A DNA stretch of 64,000 bases from Stenotrophomonas maltophilia D457. Lineage in GTDB: Bacteria > Pseudomonadota > Gammaproteobacteria > Xanthomonadales > Xanthomonadaceae. The notes under the pieces are model-generated. The model was not told the DNA's origin. It saw only the letters and a program-made list of their open reading frames with translations, and ran no database searches. How positions within the stretch are numbered: position 1 is the first letter of the stretch; each line of letters starts with the position of its first letter. A program made the position numbers and the translations under genes. Where the stretch lies: positions 1,273,001-1,337,000 of the forward strand of contig NC_017671.1 in the NCBI RefSeq assembly GCF_000284595.1, read 5' to 3'. Below are positions 1 through 8,465 of the stretch, one piece after another.

Positions 1-377
1 AAGCCACCGCTGACCGATTCGCCGTAGACCAGGGTGACCAGGCGCGCACCACGGCGGCGTGCCAGATCGAGCGTCTGCGCGAGATGCGCAAAGTAACCAT
101 TGATGCCCAACAGTTCGTCGCGCCGCGCCAGGCGCTGTCCGGCGGTATCCACCAGCATCACGATCGGTCGATGTGGATGTGCGCCGGTGCTGGCAAGCAC
201 GGTTTCGGCCAGTGCCAGTGCGTGGTCCACGCCGACTTCAAGTTTGTCGGCGGTACCGATCACGGTCACCTCGCCATCCTCGGTGGTGGCGCTGCCGGTC
301 AGCACCGAATCGTTCACCGCAATGGCATGCCCATGCGGGAACAGGGCATCGAGCAGGTTCTGCAACGGCATGTTCAT
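1..377 (-). CDS. mdcE: Malonate decarboxylase gamma subunit MdcE, 5' part, cut by the window edge
   Basis: Partial gene. With the beta subunit this protein forms the carboxylase half of the cytoplasmic malonate decarboxylase and removes CO2 from malonyl-S-ACP to regenerate acetyl-S-ACP. The visible 125 residues start MNMPLQNLLDALFPHG and run through a VMLVDTAGQRLARRDE stretch into LVTLVYGESVSGG, a crotonase/carboxyltransferase-like pattern expected of MdcE. Its ATG overlaps the mdcD stop (ATGA), so it is translationally coupled to mdcD. The rest of the gene, and the usual downstream mdcB/G/H genes for prosthetic-group synthesis and malonyl transfer, lie outside the window. The identification rests on partial sequence plus operon position and is firm. 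Confidence 0.9.
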   Translation of the reverse strand, partial: MNMPLQNLLDALFPHGHAIAVNDSVLTGSATTEDGEVTVIGTADKLEVGVDHALALAETVLASTGAHPHRPIVMLVDTAGQRLARRDELLGINGYFAHLAQTLDLARRRGARLVTLVYGESVSGG

Positions 378-1282
378 GGCAGGCTCCGGTCGGCGGTGGC
401 GATGAGGAACTCATCGGTGTCGAGCAGCGGTAGTCGCTCGGGGGCTGCGATGCCTTGGCGGGCCCAGATCTCCAAGCCATCGCGGCAATCGCCCCAGGCC
501 TGCACGCGCGCCTTCAATGCCGCATGGCGTTCCTGCAGCGCAGCCAGTGCAGTATCCGGATCGGTGCTACTGGTATCAGGCTGCAGCGCGTTGCTGGCCG
601 CCTGCGCGAAGGCCTCGATGGCATCGGGCACCAGCACCTGTGCTTGGTCGATCAGGTAGCGGTGCTTGCCTCCCGTTACGCGCCAGACCAGCGCGCGATC
701 GCGGGAATCGAACTCTTCCACGCCGCGCACGGTTTCGATCACTTCCGGGCCGGACAGCGACAGGCGCCCCTCTTCGGACATGATGACCGTGCTGCAGCAG
801 CGGGCGACGATGCCCATGCCGCCGAAGGCGCCGTTGCCGCTGCCGATCAGCGCGATCACCGGCACACCCGCTGCACGCGCGTCCAGGGTGGCGCGCATGA
901 TCTCGGAAATGGCGATGAGCCCTGCATTGGCTTCGTGCAGGCGCACACCACCGGTGTCCAGCAGCAGAAGCACGCCTTCGGGATGTGTTTCGGCTGCGCG
1001 GCGCAGCAGCCCGGTCAGTTTGGCACCGTGCACTTCGCCCACGCCGCCGCCCATGAATTCACCCTGCTGCGCGGCCAGCAGCACGCGTCGGCCACGCAGC
1101 GTGGCTTCGCCGACAACGATGCCGTCGTCGAACGCCGCGGGCTGGTCGAGCTGTGCCAGGTGCGGGCTCATCATCCGCCGCGCCGGGCCGAGGAATTCCC
1201 TGAAGGAACCGGCATCGACCAGGCTGGCGATACGCTCGCGCGCATCGGCTTCGTAGTAGCTGTAGCGCTGCGTCCGGTTCAT
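374..1282 (-). CDS. mdcD: Malonate decarboxylase beta subunit MdcD
   Basis: Carboxyltransferase-type subunit that acts with MdcE to decarboxylate malonyl-S-ACP. The chosen start gives 302 residues beginning MNRTQRYSYYEADARERI; a longer upstream reading is mdcC in another frame and was not used. Glycine-rich oxyanion-type segments are visible: GEFMGGGVGEVHGAKL, LLDTGGVRLHEANAGL and GSGNGAFGGMGIVARC, as in biotin-independent carboxyltransferase folds. The start overlaps the mdcC stop by 4 bp and its own stop overlaps the mdcE start, so the A-C-D-E genes are translationally coupled. Length and motifs match the family. Confidence 0.94.
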   Translation of the reverse strand: MNRTQRYSYYEADARERIASLVDAGSFREFLGPARRMMSPHLAQLDQPAAFDDGIVVGEATLRGRRVLLAAQQGEFMGGGVGEVHGAKLTGLLRRAAETHPEGVLLLLDTGGVRLHEANAGLIAISEIMRATLDARAAGVPVIALIGSGNGAFGGMGIVARCCSTVIMSEEGRLSLSGPEVIETVRGVEEFDSRDRALVWRVTGGKHRYLIDQAQVLVPDAIEAFAQAASNALQPDTSSTDPDTALAALQERHAALKARVQAWGDCRDGLEIWARQGIAAPERLPLLDTDEFLIATADRSLP

Positions 1283-1599
1283 CGTGGATCTCCAGCACGC
1301 AGGGTTTCCACGGCCTGGTCCAGGCGCAGGCTGACTACCGCCGGGGTCGCACCGGCATCGTTGATCGAGATGCGTACATCGCGCAGCGGATGACGCTGTG
1401 CGAAGTCGCTGATCACCGCTTGCCACACGCTGCCGAAACCCTTCGCGGCGGTGATGATGCGCACCGTCATCGCGCCGTCCAGTGCGGCCGGCTCCAGCAG
1501 GATTTCCAGGTTGCCCGAGGCCAGCACGCCGACCAGCACCGCGTCGCGCGGAAACTGCACCGCAGTGTGCCCTTCGAATCGATAGTCGAGGGTTTCCAT
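1279..1599 (-). CDS. mdcC: Malonate decarboxylase acyl-carrier (delta) subunit MdcC
   Basis: A 106-residue acyl carrier protein of malonate decarboxylase. Family knowledge: a serine near the N terminus carries 2'-(5''-phosphoribosyl)-3'-dephospho-CoA, which is acetylated and shuttles acetyl/malonyl groups between MdcA and MdcD/E. The sequence METLDYRFEGHTAV...VGVLASGNLEILLEP fits; the serine in VLASGNLE is the likely modification site (inferred from the family). It lies 10 bp downstream of mdcA and overlaps mdcD by 4 bp, the normal operon order. Confidence 0.92.
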   Translation of the reverse strand: METLDYRFEGHTAVQFPRDAVLVGVLASGNLEILLEPAALDGAMTVRIITAAKGFGSVWQAVISDFAQRHPLRDVRISINDAGATPAVVSLRLDQAVETLRAGDPR

Positions 1600-1609
1600 G
1601 CTCAGCCCC

Positions 1610-3253
1610 TTACCAGTTGCGGAAGCGCTTGGGCGGGTCGTACAGACCGCCGGACCAGCGCACCAGGTCCTTCACCGAACGCGCCGCCAGCAGGTCACGG
1701 CTGGCATCGCGCACGGAGATGCCAAGGTCGTCGGGACGGCGGATCACGCCGCGGTCGCGCAGGTTTTCCACCATCGCGCGGTCGCGGCCCAGGCCCACGG
1801 CGGTATAGCCGGCCACGCCACGGATCGCCTGTTCGCGCTCCTCAGGGGTGCGGCACAGCAGCAGGTTGGCAATGCCTTCCTCGGTCAGCACATGGCTGAC
1901 GTCGTCGCCGTAGATCATCACCGGCGGCAGCGGCATGTTCGCGCGTTCGGCCAGTTCCCAGGCATCGAGCCGCTCGACGAAGGCCGGTGCCATGTGCTCG
2001 CGGAAGGTTTCCACCATCTGCACCACCAGCTTGCGCCCGCGCGGCATCTCGCCCGGGCGCGCGGCCTGCTGGCCGGCCTTGATCCAGGCCTCGCTGGCAT
2101 GGCGGCGGCCGCGTGCGTCCGAGCCCATGTTCGGTGCGCCACCGAAGCCGGCAATGCGGTCGCGGGTGGCGGTGGAGCTGTTGCCCTGCAGGTCGATCTG
2201 CAGGGTGGAACCGATGAACATGTCGCAGGCATACAGGCCGGCGGTCTGCGAGAACGCGCGGTTGGAACGCATCGAGCCATCGGCGCCGGTGAAGAACACA
2301 TCGCCTCGCGCGGCGATGTACTTCTCCATGCCCAGTTCCGAACCGAACGAATGCACCGATCTGACGAAGCCCGATTCGATTGCCGGAATCAGTGCCGGGT
2401 GGGGGTTCAACGCCCAGTGCTGGCAGATCTTTCCCTTCAGGTCGAGCGATTCGGCGTAGGTGGGGAGCAGCAGTTCGATGGCCGCCGTATCGAAGCCGAT
2501 GCCATGGTTGAGGCGGTTCACGCCGTACTCGGCGTAGATGCCCTTGATCGCCATCATCGCCATCAACACCTGGATCTCGGAGATCTGCGCCGGGTCGCGG
2601 GTGAACAGCGGCTCGATGTGGTTCGGCTTCGGCGCCTGCACCACGAAGTTGACCCAGTCAGCGGGAATGTCGACGCGGGGGAGGGTGTCGACGATCTCGT
2701 TGACCTGGGCGATGACGATGCCGCCACCGAAGGCAGTGGCTTCGACGATCACCGGCGTGTCTTCGGTGTTCGGGCCGGTGTACAGGTTGCCGTGCCGGTC
2801 TGCGGCCTGCGCGGCGACCAGGGCCACGCGCGGGGTCAGGTCGATGAAGTAGCGGCCGAACAGTTCCAGGTAGGTGTGGATGGCACCGATCTGGATGCGC
2901 CCTTCAGCCACCAGGTTGGCCAGGCGCACCGACTGCGGGCCGGAGAACGAGAAGTCCAGCTTCGAAGCGATACCACGCTCGAATACATCCAGATGCGAGG
3001 GCAGCGACAGCACCGACTGCACCATGTGCAGGTCGTGCACGCGGGCCGGATCAAGATCGGCCAGGGCCTGGGCGAGGAAATCGGCCTGCTTCTGGTTGTT
3101 GCCCTCCAGGCAGACCTTGTCGCCGGGCTCCAGCAGTGCATGCAGCAGCTCGCCTACGTCGCCGGCGGCGACCTCGCGTCCCCGGGCCCACGGCGCGGCA
3201 CGTTCCAGGCGGGCCTGGCGACTGCGTTCCAACGTATCCCAGCTCGGGTTCAT
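1610..3253 (-). CDS. mdcA: Malonate decarboxylase alpha subunit MdcA (acetyl-S-ACP:malonate ACP transferase)
   Basis: First gene of the operon. It transfers the ACP thiol carrier from acetyl-ACP to malonate, releasing acetate and giving malonyl-S-ACP. The product is 547 residues from MNPSWDTLERSRQARLERAAP, the usual length for MdcA. A 53-residue N-terminal extension possible in the same frame starts within the promoter region and was rejected. CoA-transferase-like segments include LEGNNQKQADFLAQAL near the N terminus and a conserved GNLYTGPNTEDTPVIVEATA stretch. No MdcR/MdcY regulator is visible upstream; the next gene is an unrelated TonB receptor. A tandem 11-bp repeat just upstream may be the regulatory site. 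Confidence 0.95.
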   Translation of the reverse strand: MNPSWDTLERSRQARLERAAPWARGREVAAGDVGELLHALLEPGDKVCLEGNNQKQADFLAQALADLDPARVHDLHMVQSVLSLPSHLDVFERGIASKLDFSFSGPQSVRLANLVAEGRIQIGAIHTYLELFGRYFIDLTPRVALVAAQAADRHGNLYTGPNTEDTPVIVEATAFGGGIVIAQVNEIVDTLPRVDIPADWVNFVVQAPKPNHIEPLFTRDPAQISEIQVLMAMMAIKGIYAEYGVNRLNHGIGFDTAAIELLLPTYAESLDLKGKICQHWALNPHPALIPAIESGFVRSVHSFGSELGMEKYIAARGDVFFTGADGSMRSNRAFSQTAGLYACDMFIGSTLQIDLQGNSSTATRDRIAGFGGAPNMGSDARGRRHASEAWIKAGQQAARPGEMPRGRKLVVQMVETFREHMAPAFVERLDAWELAERANMPLPPVMIYGDDVSHVLTEEGIANLLLCRTPEEREQAIRGVAGYTAVGLGRDRAMVENLRDRGVIRRPDDLGISVRDASRDLLAARSVKDLVRWSGGLYDPPKRFRNW

Positions 3254-3278
3254 TGACCGGCTTCCGACGGGTGTTGGA

Positions 3279-3300
3279 ATAATTACGGCATAATTACGGC
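3279..3300 (-). promoter_or_regulatory. Tandem 11-bp direct repeat upstream of mdcA
   Basis: Two perfect, abutting copies of ATAATTACGGC (read on the plus strand) lie 26 bp upstream of the mdcA start codon. The segment is AT-rich in a GC-rich background and on the minus strand offers TAATTAT as a possible -10 region. Helical-turn spacing of 11 bp suits binding of a dimeric regulator, and malonate operons are usually regulated by MdcR (LysR) or MdcY (GntR). Which protein binds is unknown. Confidence 0.4.
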
Positions 3301-3328
3301 GTAGGGTGCAACCTGCAGTGCAGCAAAA

Positions 3329-3354
3329 GGAAAGGCCCGCACGGAGACGGGCCC
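3329..3354 (-). terminator. Rho-independent terminator for the siderophore receptor gene
   Basis: On the minus strand GGCCCG pairs with CGGGCC across an 8-nt loop and is followed by TTTCCTTTT. It lies about 80 bp beyond the receptor stop codon, after a REP-like pair, and upstream of the mdcA promoter region, so it would insulate the mdc operon. Confidence 0.6.
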
Positions 3355-3360
3355 ATTCAG

Positions 3361-3417
3361 GTAGCCCACGACCGTGGTCGTGGCGGAGGGCGTGCCGACC
3401 AACGGTCGGCACCCACC
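3361..3417. repeat. REP-like hairpin pair between mdcA and the TonB receptor
   Basis: Two adjacent palindromes: a GTAG-headed one with CCACGACC/GGTCGTGG arms, then GTGCCGACC/GGTCGGCAC closing with a CCCACC tail, the complement of GTGGGT. Head tetranucleotide plus hairpin, arranged as an inverted pair, is the SMAG/REP architecture seen several more times in the window. Confidence 0.6.
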
Positions 3418-3434
3418 TTGCACCCGTCGTTTGC

Positions 3435-5627
3435 TCAGAACTTCCAGCGCAGGCTGGCCGACACGAAGCGCGGCTCGCCGAAGTTGTTGTAGTCCAGGTT
3501 GGCCCAGTAGGTCTTGTCCAGCGCGTTGCGCACGCTCAGCGTCGCGGTCCAGTTGTCGCTGATGCGGTAGTTGGCGTTGAACTGCACCAGCGAATACGCC
3601 GGCTGGTTCACCGTCACCGTGCCGCCGAGCGGGTAGGCGATGTTGTAGCCCTGCACCCGGCTCTGCCACTGCAGGCCACCGCCGATGCTCAGTCGCTCCA
3701 GCGCGCCGCGCAGCTGCAGCTGGGTGTTGAGCTGCAGCAGGTCCTTGGGCGGATTGGCGTACAGCAGGTCGGTGGCGGCGCGGGTCACCTTGACGCGGGT
3801 GTAGCCGGCATTGACCGTCCAGCCCGGCAGGATCTCGCCGTTGACGTCCATCTCCCAACCGCGCGCCTTGGTGCCGTTGATGCCGATATAGGCCGAGCTG
3901 CCGTCGCTCAGCGTACCTTCCGGCACGCTCATGTCACGCACCGCGTAGTTGTCCTGCTTGGCCTCGAACACCGCCGCATTGGCGGTCAGGCGGCCATCGA
4001 ACCACTGCGTCTTGATGCCCGCTTCCAGGTTCGAGCCCTGCACCGGTGCCAGCAGGTTCTCGTTGCGGTCCTTGTAGTTTTGCGGATTGAAGATCTCGGT
4101 GTAGCTGGCATAGGCCGACACGTTCGGGGTGATCTCGTAGACCAGGCCCACGTACGGAGTGACCTCATCGCTCACCTTGTATGCACCGCTGGTGCCGGTA
4201 TAGGCGCCGGCAGCGTTGTACGAGCGGCTGAGCGTTTCCCAGCGGCTCAGGCGCGCACCGGCAATCAGCGACAGCGGCTCGGCCAGGCGCAGGCGGGTGG
4301 CCAGGTAGACGCCGCTCTGCGTGGTCTTGGCCACGCGGCGTGCGCCGGTGCGGGTGTAGGTCACCTCGGAGATGTCGCCGTTCCAGTTGAACACGTTGGG
4401 GATGTAGTAGCAGCGCTCACGCCCGCAGGTCGCCCAGTCGCCCGGGAAGTTCAGCGCCACGGTATGGGTGGTGCCTTCCAGGTCCGACCACTGCGCGCCG
4501 ACGGTGAGGTCGTGGTCGCGGCCGAACAGCGGGAAGCTGCCGGTCAGGTAGGCATCGACATTGCGGCGGGTGTCCTTCGAATCACCGGCGGCCGCGCGCA
4601 GGTAGATGCCCGCGCCGGTCACCGGGTCCGGGTTGCCGGTGCCGTACAGGCGCACGTTCTGCACGTTGCCGCGGGTGTAGGCGGTGTTGATCTTCAGCAG
4701 CCAGTGGTCGCCGAAACGCTGTTCCAGGTTGGCGAAGGCGGTATTGCTTTCGCGCTTCCAGTAGCTCCACTTCGGCGACAGGTTGGTCGAGCGCGCCAGA
4801 TGGGCGAAGTTGCCCTGGTTGTCGAAGAACGCCACGGTGCCCCAGGTCGAACCGGTCGGGTTGTTGTCCTGGGTCTGGTAGCCGACGGTAACCGTGGTGC
4901 TGTCGGTGACATCGCCTTCCAGCACCGCCATGCCGGCCATCTTGTTTTCCTTGTAGCGGTCGTAATACAGGCCACGATCGGTGTAGGCGGCGACCACGCG
5001 GCTGCGGAAGCGGCCGTCGGCGGTCAGCGGCGCGGTTACGTCGGCTTCCATGCGGCGGTAGTCCCAGCTACCGGCGCTGACCGCGAACGACGCGTCGAAT
5101 TCCTTGCCGGGGCGCTTGCGCAGCAGGTTGACCGTGGCCGACGGCACGCCGGCGCCGCTGAGCAGGCCGTTGGCACCGCGGATCACTTCGATGCGGTCGT
5201 AGAAAGCGGTGTCGTACTCCTGGTTGGTCGAGCCGCTGTAGGTGGGAATGCCGTCGACCTGGAAGTCGGTGATGGCGAAGCCGCGCGCGTAGTACAGCGG
5301 TCGTTGCGTGTCATAGAAGGACACGCTGACGCCGGTCACGTTGCGCATCACGTCATTGATGCTGAACAGCGATTCGTCCTGCAGGCGCTGCAGGCTGATC
5401 GCGGTGGCCGACTGCGGGGTTTCCTGCAGGGTGATCGGCAGGCGCGTGGTACTGGCCGGCGGCGCCGACTGTTCGGCACGCACGCTCACCCGGTCCAGGG
5501 TCTTGGCGTCGGCTGCGCCATCAGTGGCGGCGAACGCGCTGGGCGTGGCCAGCAGGGTCAACGACGAAAGCAGGGCGGCCGGCAGCAGCGCGCGGCGGGG
5601 CAGGCGGTTATCGAAGGTCAGGCACAT
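3435..5627 (-). CDS. TonB-dependent siderophore receptor
   Basis: Outer-membrane gated transporter of 730 residues. From the chosen ATG, MCLTFDNRLPRRALLPAALL is a signal peptide with likely cleavage after SAFA. The plug domain follows (about residues 50-190, with TLQETPQSATAIS and DRIEVIRGANGLLSGAG, typical of the siderophore-receptor subfamily), then a 22-strand barrel ending in the aromatic ...SASLRWKF outer-membrane signature. There is no N-terminal STN signalling domain, so it should transport only. The best general match is a ferric-siderophore (FpvA/FhuE-like) receptor; the ligand cannot be read from sequence. It is monocistronic, with an AT-rich Fur-like site upstream and a terminator downstream. 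A 17-residue longer start exists but would disrupt the signal peptide. Confidence 0.88.
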   Translation of the reverse strand: MCLTFDNRLPRRALLPAALLSSLTLLATPSAFAATDGAADAKTLDRVSVRAEQSAPPASTTRLPITLQETPQSATAISLQRLQDESLFSINDVMRNVTGVSVSFYDTQRPLYYARGFAITDFQVDGIPTYSGSTNQEYDTAFYDRIEVIRGANGLLSGAGVPSATVNLLRKRPGKEFDASFAVSAGSWDYRRMEADVTAPLTADGRFRSRVVAAYTDRGLYYDRYKENKMAGMAVLEGDVTDSTTVTVGYQTQDNNPTGSTWGTVAFFDNQGNFAHLARSTNLSPKWSYWKRESNTAFANLEQRFGDHWLLKINTAYTRGNVQNVRLYGTGNPDPVTGAGIYLRAAAGDSKDTRRNVDAYLTGSFPLFGRDHDLTVGAQWSDLEGTTHTVALNFPGDWATCGRERCYYIPNVFNWNGDISEVTYTRTGARRVAKTTQSGVYLATRLRLAEPLSLIAGARLSRWETLSRSYNAAGAYTGTSGAYKVSDEVTPYVGLVYEITPNVSAYASYTEIFNPQNYKDRNENLLAPVQGSNLEAGIKTQWFDGRLTANAAVFEAKQDNYAVRDMSVPEGTLSDGSSAYIGINGTKARGWEMDVNGEILPGWTVNAGYTRVKVTRAATDLLYANPPKDLLQLNTQLQLRGALERLSIGGGLQWQSRVQGYNIAYPLGGTVTVNQPAYSLVQFNANYRISDNWTATLSVRNALDKTYWANLDYNNFGEPRFVSASLRWKF

Positions 5628-5742
5628 GGTGGGCTCGAAGCGTGGAGGCGGGGAGGGGCGGCAACAGTCGTCCAGCACCCGGGGCGGCGGCTTCGGGCAC
5701 GGTCAGGTCCGTCTGGGGCGAGGCGCGGTCACTGCGCAGGAC

Positions 5743-5768
5743 GCAAATGTAAATAATTCTTAACAACA
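5743..5768 (-). promoter_or_regulatory. Possible Fur box upstream of the siderophore receptor
   Basis: An AT-rich island about 120 bp upstream of the receptor start reads GTTAAGAATTATTTACATT on the minus strand. It resembles a degenerate 7-1-7 Fur site (AAT-N-ATT core) and is the only AT-rich block in this intergenic region. Assignment is by resemblance and by the iron-uptake function of the gene. Confidence 0.35.
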
Positions 5769-5820
5769 TTACAATTCGCGTCATTGTGCGCAGGCTTCCC
5801 GGCACGGGGCATCGCTTTCT

Positions 5821-5880
5821 GTAGAGCCGAGCCATGCTCGGCTGCTTTTTGCCGGAGCCGAGCATGGGCTCGGCTCTACA
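5821..5880. repeat. SMAG-type inverted hairpin pair
   Basis: A 60-bp pair of GTAG-headed elements in opposite orientation: GTAGAGCCGAGCCATGCTCG then, after a short T-rich spacer, the reverse complement ending GCTCGGCTCTAC. Each copy is a hairpin and the two together form a long inverted repeat. Head and stem match the SMAG repeats described for Stenotrophomonas maltophilia. It occupies much of the 326-bp gap between the receptor and mqo; the rest of that gap holds the Fur-like site and the mqo terminator. Confidence 0.85.
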
Positions 5881-5899
5881 GGCGGTAGCCTGCCCAAAC

Positions 5900-5925
5900 G
5901 CAAACGGCCACCCGAAGGTGGCCGT
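5900..5925 (-). terminator. Terminator of mqo
   Basis: ACGGCCACC pairs with GGTGGCCGT around a 4-nt CGAA/TTCG loop about 30 bp after the mqo stop; on the minus strand it is followed by TTTGCGTTTG. Strong stem, weak T tract. Confidence 0.55.
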
Positions 5926-5953
5926 CCGTCTGCATCGAAAGGAACCTGCGGGC

Positions 5954-7642
5954 TTACAGCGCCTGCAGTTCCTCGTTGGCGTTGCGCTTTTCCTTGGCCG
6001 GCGCCGGAACCGCCGCCGGAGCGGGCGATGCCGCGTTCGCGTCCACCGGCACCTCCAGGTAGGGCAGCTGCAGGGTCTGGCTGGTCAGCGTGCGGATCTC
6101 GTTGACCAGCGCGGCGCTGTCGTTGAGCTTGCGCCCGTACGACGGCACGATCTCGCGCAGGCGGGTTTCCCAGCCGGCCTTCATCTGCTCCGGGAAGGCC
6201 TTGGCCATCAGGTCAAGCATGATCGGCGGCGAGGTCGACGCGCCCGGCGACGCGCCAAGCAGGGCGGCGAGGGTGTGGTCCTTGTCGGTCACGATCTCGG
6301 TACCGAACTGCAGCACCGGGCCCTTCAGCGGATCGCGCTTGATGATCTGCACGCGCTGGCCGGCGGTGACCAGCTTCCAGTCACCCGGCTTGGCATTGGG
6401 GAAGTACTTGACCAGTTCGGCCTGGCGGTCGGCATCGTTCAGGCGCGCCTGTCCCATCAGGTACTGCACCAGGTCCAGGTTGTCCTTGCCCACTTCCAGC
6501 ATCGGGCCAACGTTGTTGTGGGTGACCGAGGAATACAGGTCCCACCACGAGCCGTGCTTGAGGAACTTGGTGCTGTACAGCGCGAACGGCCCGAACAGGA
6601 CCACCGGCTTGCCGTCCAGCTTGCGTGCATCCAGGTGCGGCACCGACATCGGCGGCGAACCGGTTTCGGCCATGCCGTAGGCCTTCACCCCATGGCGCGA
6701 TGTCACGCCCTGGCCCTGGAAGGCGAGGAACTGGCCGCCGACCGGGAAGCCGGCGTAGTCCTTCGATTCCGGAATGCCCGACATCTGCAGCAGCTTCAGT
6801 GCGGCGCCACCGGCACCGATGAACACGAAGCGGGCGTGGGTGGTGGATTCGGTGCCGGCCTTGAGGTCCTTCACCGTCACGTTCCAGCTCTTGTCGGCGT
6901 TCTGCCGCAGCGCGCTCACTTCATGGTTCAGGTGCAGGCTGAAGTTCGGGCTGCGCTGCAGGCCGGCGGTCAGCTGGCGGGTGATCACGCCGAAGTTGAC
7001 GTCGGTGCCCAGCGGCATCCAGGTTGCGGCAACCTTCTGCTTCGGGTCACGGCCTTCCATCAGCAGCGGGGCCCACTGCTTGATCTGGGCCGGATCCTCG
7101 GAGTACTGCATGCCGTAGAACAGCGGGTTCTTGACCAGGGCCTGCTGGCGCTTGTGCAGGTAGGCGATGTTGTCATCGCCCCAGACGAAGCTCATGTGCG
7201 GGGTCGGGTTGATGAAGTCGCTGGGCTGGCTCAGCCGGCCCTCCTTCACCTGGTGCGACCAGAACTGGCGCGAGACCTCGAACGATTCGGCGATGCCGAC
7301 CGCGCGCTTGGTCTCGATGCTGCCGTCGGGCAGTTCCGGGGTGTAGTTCAGTTCGGCGAACGCCGAGTGGCCGGTGCCGGCGTTGTTCCAGCCATCGGAG
7401 CTTTCACCGGCGACGCCGTCGAGGCGTTCGTAGACCTGGATGTTCCAGTCCGGCTGCAGCTCCTGCAGGTAGGTGGCCAGGGTGATGCTCATGATGCCGG
7501 CGCCGACCAGCACAACATCGACGGGCTTGTCGTTGCTGGCGGCAGGCACCGAGCGCTGGGTCAGCGGCCAGTACAGGAACAGCGCGGCGGCCAGCAACAG
7601 CAGCACGAGCAGGGCGAGAAGAGCCTTGCCAAATTTCTTCAT
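5954..7642 (-). CDS. mqo: Malate:quinone oxidoreductase, membrane-anchored
   Basis: FAD enzyme oxidising malate to oxaloacetate and passing electrons to quinone, a TCA-cycle bypass of soluble malate dehydrogenase. The 562-residue product starts [12 protein letters not shown]; residues about 5-26 are a hydrophobic helix that would anchor it in the inner membrane. The FAD Rossmann motif [20 protein letters not shown] follows at about residue 41, then [20 protein letters not shown] and LNYTPE, hallmarks of Mqo. The N-terminal helix and a low-complexity Ala/Pro tail ([20 protein letters not shown]) extend it beyond the roughly 500-residue core. A 24-residue longer start was rejected because it lacks homology-like sequence and precedes a clean transmembrane start. 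Confidence 0.93.
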   Translation of the reverse strand: MKKFGKALLALLVLLLLAAALFLYWPLTQRSVPAASNDKPVDVVLVGAGIMSITLATYLQELQPDWNIQVYERLDGVAGESSDGWNNAGTGHSAFAELNYTPELPDGSIETKRAVGIAESFEVSRQFWSHQVKEGRLSQPSDFINPTPHMSFVWGDDNIAYLHKRQQALVKNPLFYGMQYSEDPAQIKQWAPLLMEGRDPKQKVAATWMPLGTDVNFGVITRQLTAGLQRSPNFSLHLNHEVSALRQNADKSWNVTVKDLKAGTESTTHARFVFIGAGGAALKLLQMSGIPESKDYAGFPVGGQFLAFQGQGVTSRHGVKAYGMAETGSPPMSVPHLDARKLDGKPVVLFGPFALYSTKFLKHGSWWDLYSSVTHNNVGPMLEVGKDNLDLVQYLMGQARLNDADRQAELVKYFPNAKPGDWKLVTAGQRVQIIKRDPLKGPVLQFGTEIVTDKDHTLAALLGASPGASTSPPIMLDLMAKAFPEQMKAGWETRLREIVPSYGRKLNDSAALVNEIRTLTSQTLQLPYLEVPVDANAASPAPAAVPAPAKEKRNANEELQAL

Positions 7643-7833
7643 GGGGGCGGGATCGTTGGCGGAGGGGAAGGGGTCAGGATGCGCGTGGGGCAGGGAAAGG
7701 GCGTGAAGAAACAACGCCTTGCATCATCCACCGATGATTCTAACCGGATCCGGTCCTTTTTTGATGCAACGCAGCATCCGACGTTTCGCGGCGCTGCCAC
7801 ATGGGCGGCAGGCGATGCCCGGCGACAGTGGGA

Positions 7834-8280
7834 TCAGACCAGTTCAAGGATCTCGTCGCCAGCCTCATCGACCCCGCCGGTCGGGCGCCAGCCCAGGCGG
7901 CGGTAGAAGCCGTGCGAGCGCGAACGCGGGTCGGCCGAGCAGGCCAGGAACAGCCGCCGGTGGCCGGCATCGCGGGTCAGGCTGACCACTTCCTGCAGCA
8001 GCTGGCGGCCGATGCCGCGGCCCTCGTAGTCCGGCAGCAGGGCCAGCACCAGCACCTCGCCGCTGTCGCGGTCGGCGAAGCAGTAGCCGGCCATGCGCTC
8101 GCCCTCCCAGGCGACGCGGCCGATCGAATCGCCCTGGGCGATGCCGGCCGCCCAGCTGTCCACAGTGATGCCCAGCTGGGCCAGCTGCTCGGCGCTGAAG
8201 GCGTTCTCGCGGGTGCGCCCACGCAGGTCGATGCAGGCAGCGGCATCCTCGGGGCGGGCGTCGCGCAGGTACACGGGCAT
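7834..8280 (-). CDS. GNAT-family N-acetyltransferase
   Basis: Single-domain acetyl-CoA-dependent N-acetyltransferase of 148 residues (MPVYLRDARPEDAAACIDL...). The acetyl-CoA pyrophosphate loop is LLPDYEGRGIGRQLLQEV, followed by the usual C-terminal ...SHGFYRRLGWRPTG strand-turn of GNATs. Substrate unknown. An in-frame ATG three codons upstream (MSG) is an equally possible start. It stands alone between mqo and a palindromic repeat, with a 191-bp gap towards mqo that contains the mqo promoter region. Confidence 0.85.
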   Translation of the reverse strand: MPVYLRDARPEDAAACIDLRGRTRENAFSAEQLAQLGITVDSWAAGIAQGDSIGRVAWEGERMAGYCFADRDSGEVLVLALLPDYEGRGIGRQLLQEVVSLTRDAGHRRLFLACSADPRSRSHGFYRRLGWRPTGGVDEAGDEILELV

Positions 8281-8370
8281 GCCGGACATCCTTGTAATGG
8301 TCGGCCCGCCAGTATCCGCATCGCGCATGGACCCGGTGTGTAGGCTTGATGGAGATCCGATGGAGCCCCG

Positions 8371-8455
8371 AAAAAGGGGACGGAGGGGATTAAGCCGTAT
8401 TTGCCTTGGATGTCGTATTGGCCTTAAGCGACTTAATCCCCTCCGTCCCCTTTTT
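8371..8455. repeat. Long inverted repeat, GGGGACGGAGGGGATTAAG family (copy 1)
   Basis: 27-bp arms, AAAAAGGGGACGGAGGGGAT then TAAGCCG, and its complement CGACTTAATCCCCTCC then GTCCCCTTTTT, with one mismatch and a 31-nt loop. Three further copies lie in this window after purT, before the DUF2007-like gene and at the end of the YhhN gene. This is the most degenerate copy (loop expanded). Confidence 0.9.
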
Positions 8456-8465
8456 GCGCTGTGCG

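Noticed and set aside
455..1393. Long plus-strand open frame opposite mdcD
   Set aside because: High-GC antisense shadow: His/Arg/Gln-rich, no domain, and the opposite strand encodes a clear MdcD.
1598..3256. 552-codon plus-strand frame opposite mdcA
   Set aside because: Antisense shadow with composition dominated by R, H, Q and G; mdcA on the other strand is unambiguous.
3306..5756. 816-codon plus-strand frame opposite the TonB siderophore receptor
   Set aside because: Low-complexity Arg/Gln/Val translation lacking any family; the receptor frame has a signal peptide, plug and barrel.
5821..5880. Palindromic pair as a CRISPR repeat or att site
   Set aside because: There is no repeat-spacer periodicity and no integrase; head sequence and inverted layout fit SMAG/REP elements.
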